Assembly (NCBI GenBank): GCA_017626325.1
Contig: JAGAIZ010000069.1
Location: 1 to 45,726, forward strand
Direction: 5' to 3'
From: Lachnospiraceae bacterium
Lineage (GTDB): Bacteria > Bacillota > Clostridia > Lachnospirales > Lachnospiraceae
Length of the DNA stretch: 45,726 nt
Part shown: one piece after another, positions 45,603 through 45,726 of the stretch
Layout of the letters: each line of letters opens with the position of its first letter
Position numbering within the stretch: the stretch's first letter is position 1
Program-made: the position numbers and the translations under genes
Notes under the pieces: generated by a model
Seen by the model: the letters and a program-made list of their open reading frames with translations, nothing else
Told to the model about the DNA's origin: nothing
The model's database searches: none

Positions 45603-45726
45603 GTTTGCTAAGTAGAATAAATGATCGCGGCTGCACAGACGAAAGGGTGCAGGTGAGGAAAGTCCGGGCTTCACAGGGCAGGATGCCGGATAACGTCCGG
45701 TGGAGGCGACTCCAAGGCCAGTGCAA
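45603..45726 (+). ncRNA. rnpB: RNase P RNA (class A), 5' part, truncated by the window end
   Basis: The universal core is unmistakable: GAGGAAAGTCCGGGC at 45655-45669, GGGCAGGATGCCGGATAACG (from 45677), then CCAGTGCAA at the end. Upstream helices are seen around GCTGCAC...GGTGCAG. The exact 5' end is not fixed; about 45603 is an estimate. The remainder lies beyond the window. Confidence 0.92.

Overview
The window reads as a chromosome segment of a Gram-positive gut-type Clostridia, most likely a Lachnospiraceae member. Evidence: strong GGAGG ribosome binding sites, sigma-A promoters, the dgt-dnaG-rpoD-trmK order, GerMN, DUF4125, DUF6171 and DUF6320 proteins typical of this family, class A RNase P RNA, and mid-range GC in most genes. 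No integrase, transposase, phage structural gene or CRISPR array is visible.

Region 1 (about 1-5960) is visibly more AT-rich than the rest and looks like an accessory, probably anti-phage, island. It holds a 740-residue P-loop (AAA+/STAND-like) ATPase translationally coupled to a membrane protein, a tight three-gene cassette of unknown small proteins (two of them membrane proteins), a probable gene remnant, and a single-polypeptide macro domain-TIR domain fusion with its own promoter. Repeats and broken reading frames lie between the modules.

Region 2 (6000-19000) is ordinary metabolism and transport: an FAD oxidoreductase with a C-terminal Rieske cluster, a MATE exporter, a SulP anion transporter, a FtsX-type ABC exporter facing a LytTR response regulator/GHKL kinase pair (with a 21-bp-spaced LytTR-like direct repeat in front of the ABC promoter), a chemotaxis-receptor-like protein with almost no external domain, and an AGCS amino-acid/cation symporter.

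Region 3 (19000-22650) starts with an 81-bp tandem repeat rich in GAA-loop hairpins. It continues with a small hypothetical protein, a nucleoid-associated protein (NdpA family), an Mbeg1-like putative lipase and a class I glutamine amidotransferase-like hydrolase.

Region 4 (22700-31600) is an arabinose-polysaccharide utilisation locus: GH43 and GH51 enzymes, a DUF6171 zinc-binding protein, and a CUT1-type sugar ABC importer (lipoprotein plus two permeases; no ATPase here, so a shared one is presumed). An unusual cytoplasmic GGDEF / degenerate EAL / LamG-like protein follows. The binding-protein promoter carries a perfect 16-bp palindrome.

Region 5 (31600-39000) contains a DUF554 membrane protein, a 48-residue ORF, two tRNA-Leu genes (anticodons AAG and CAG), a tandem hemerythrin protein, a GerMN lipoprotein, DUF4125, DUF6320 with its partner condensation-type acyltransferase, and a divergent HSL-type alpha/beta hydrolase with a tandem-repeat insertion. 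Region 6 (39000-45726) is the housekeeping cluster dgt, dnaG, rpoD, trmK, a uridine-kinase-like nucleoside kinase, and the 5' part of rnpB running off the end.
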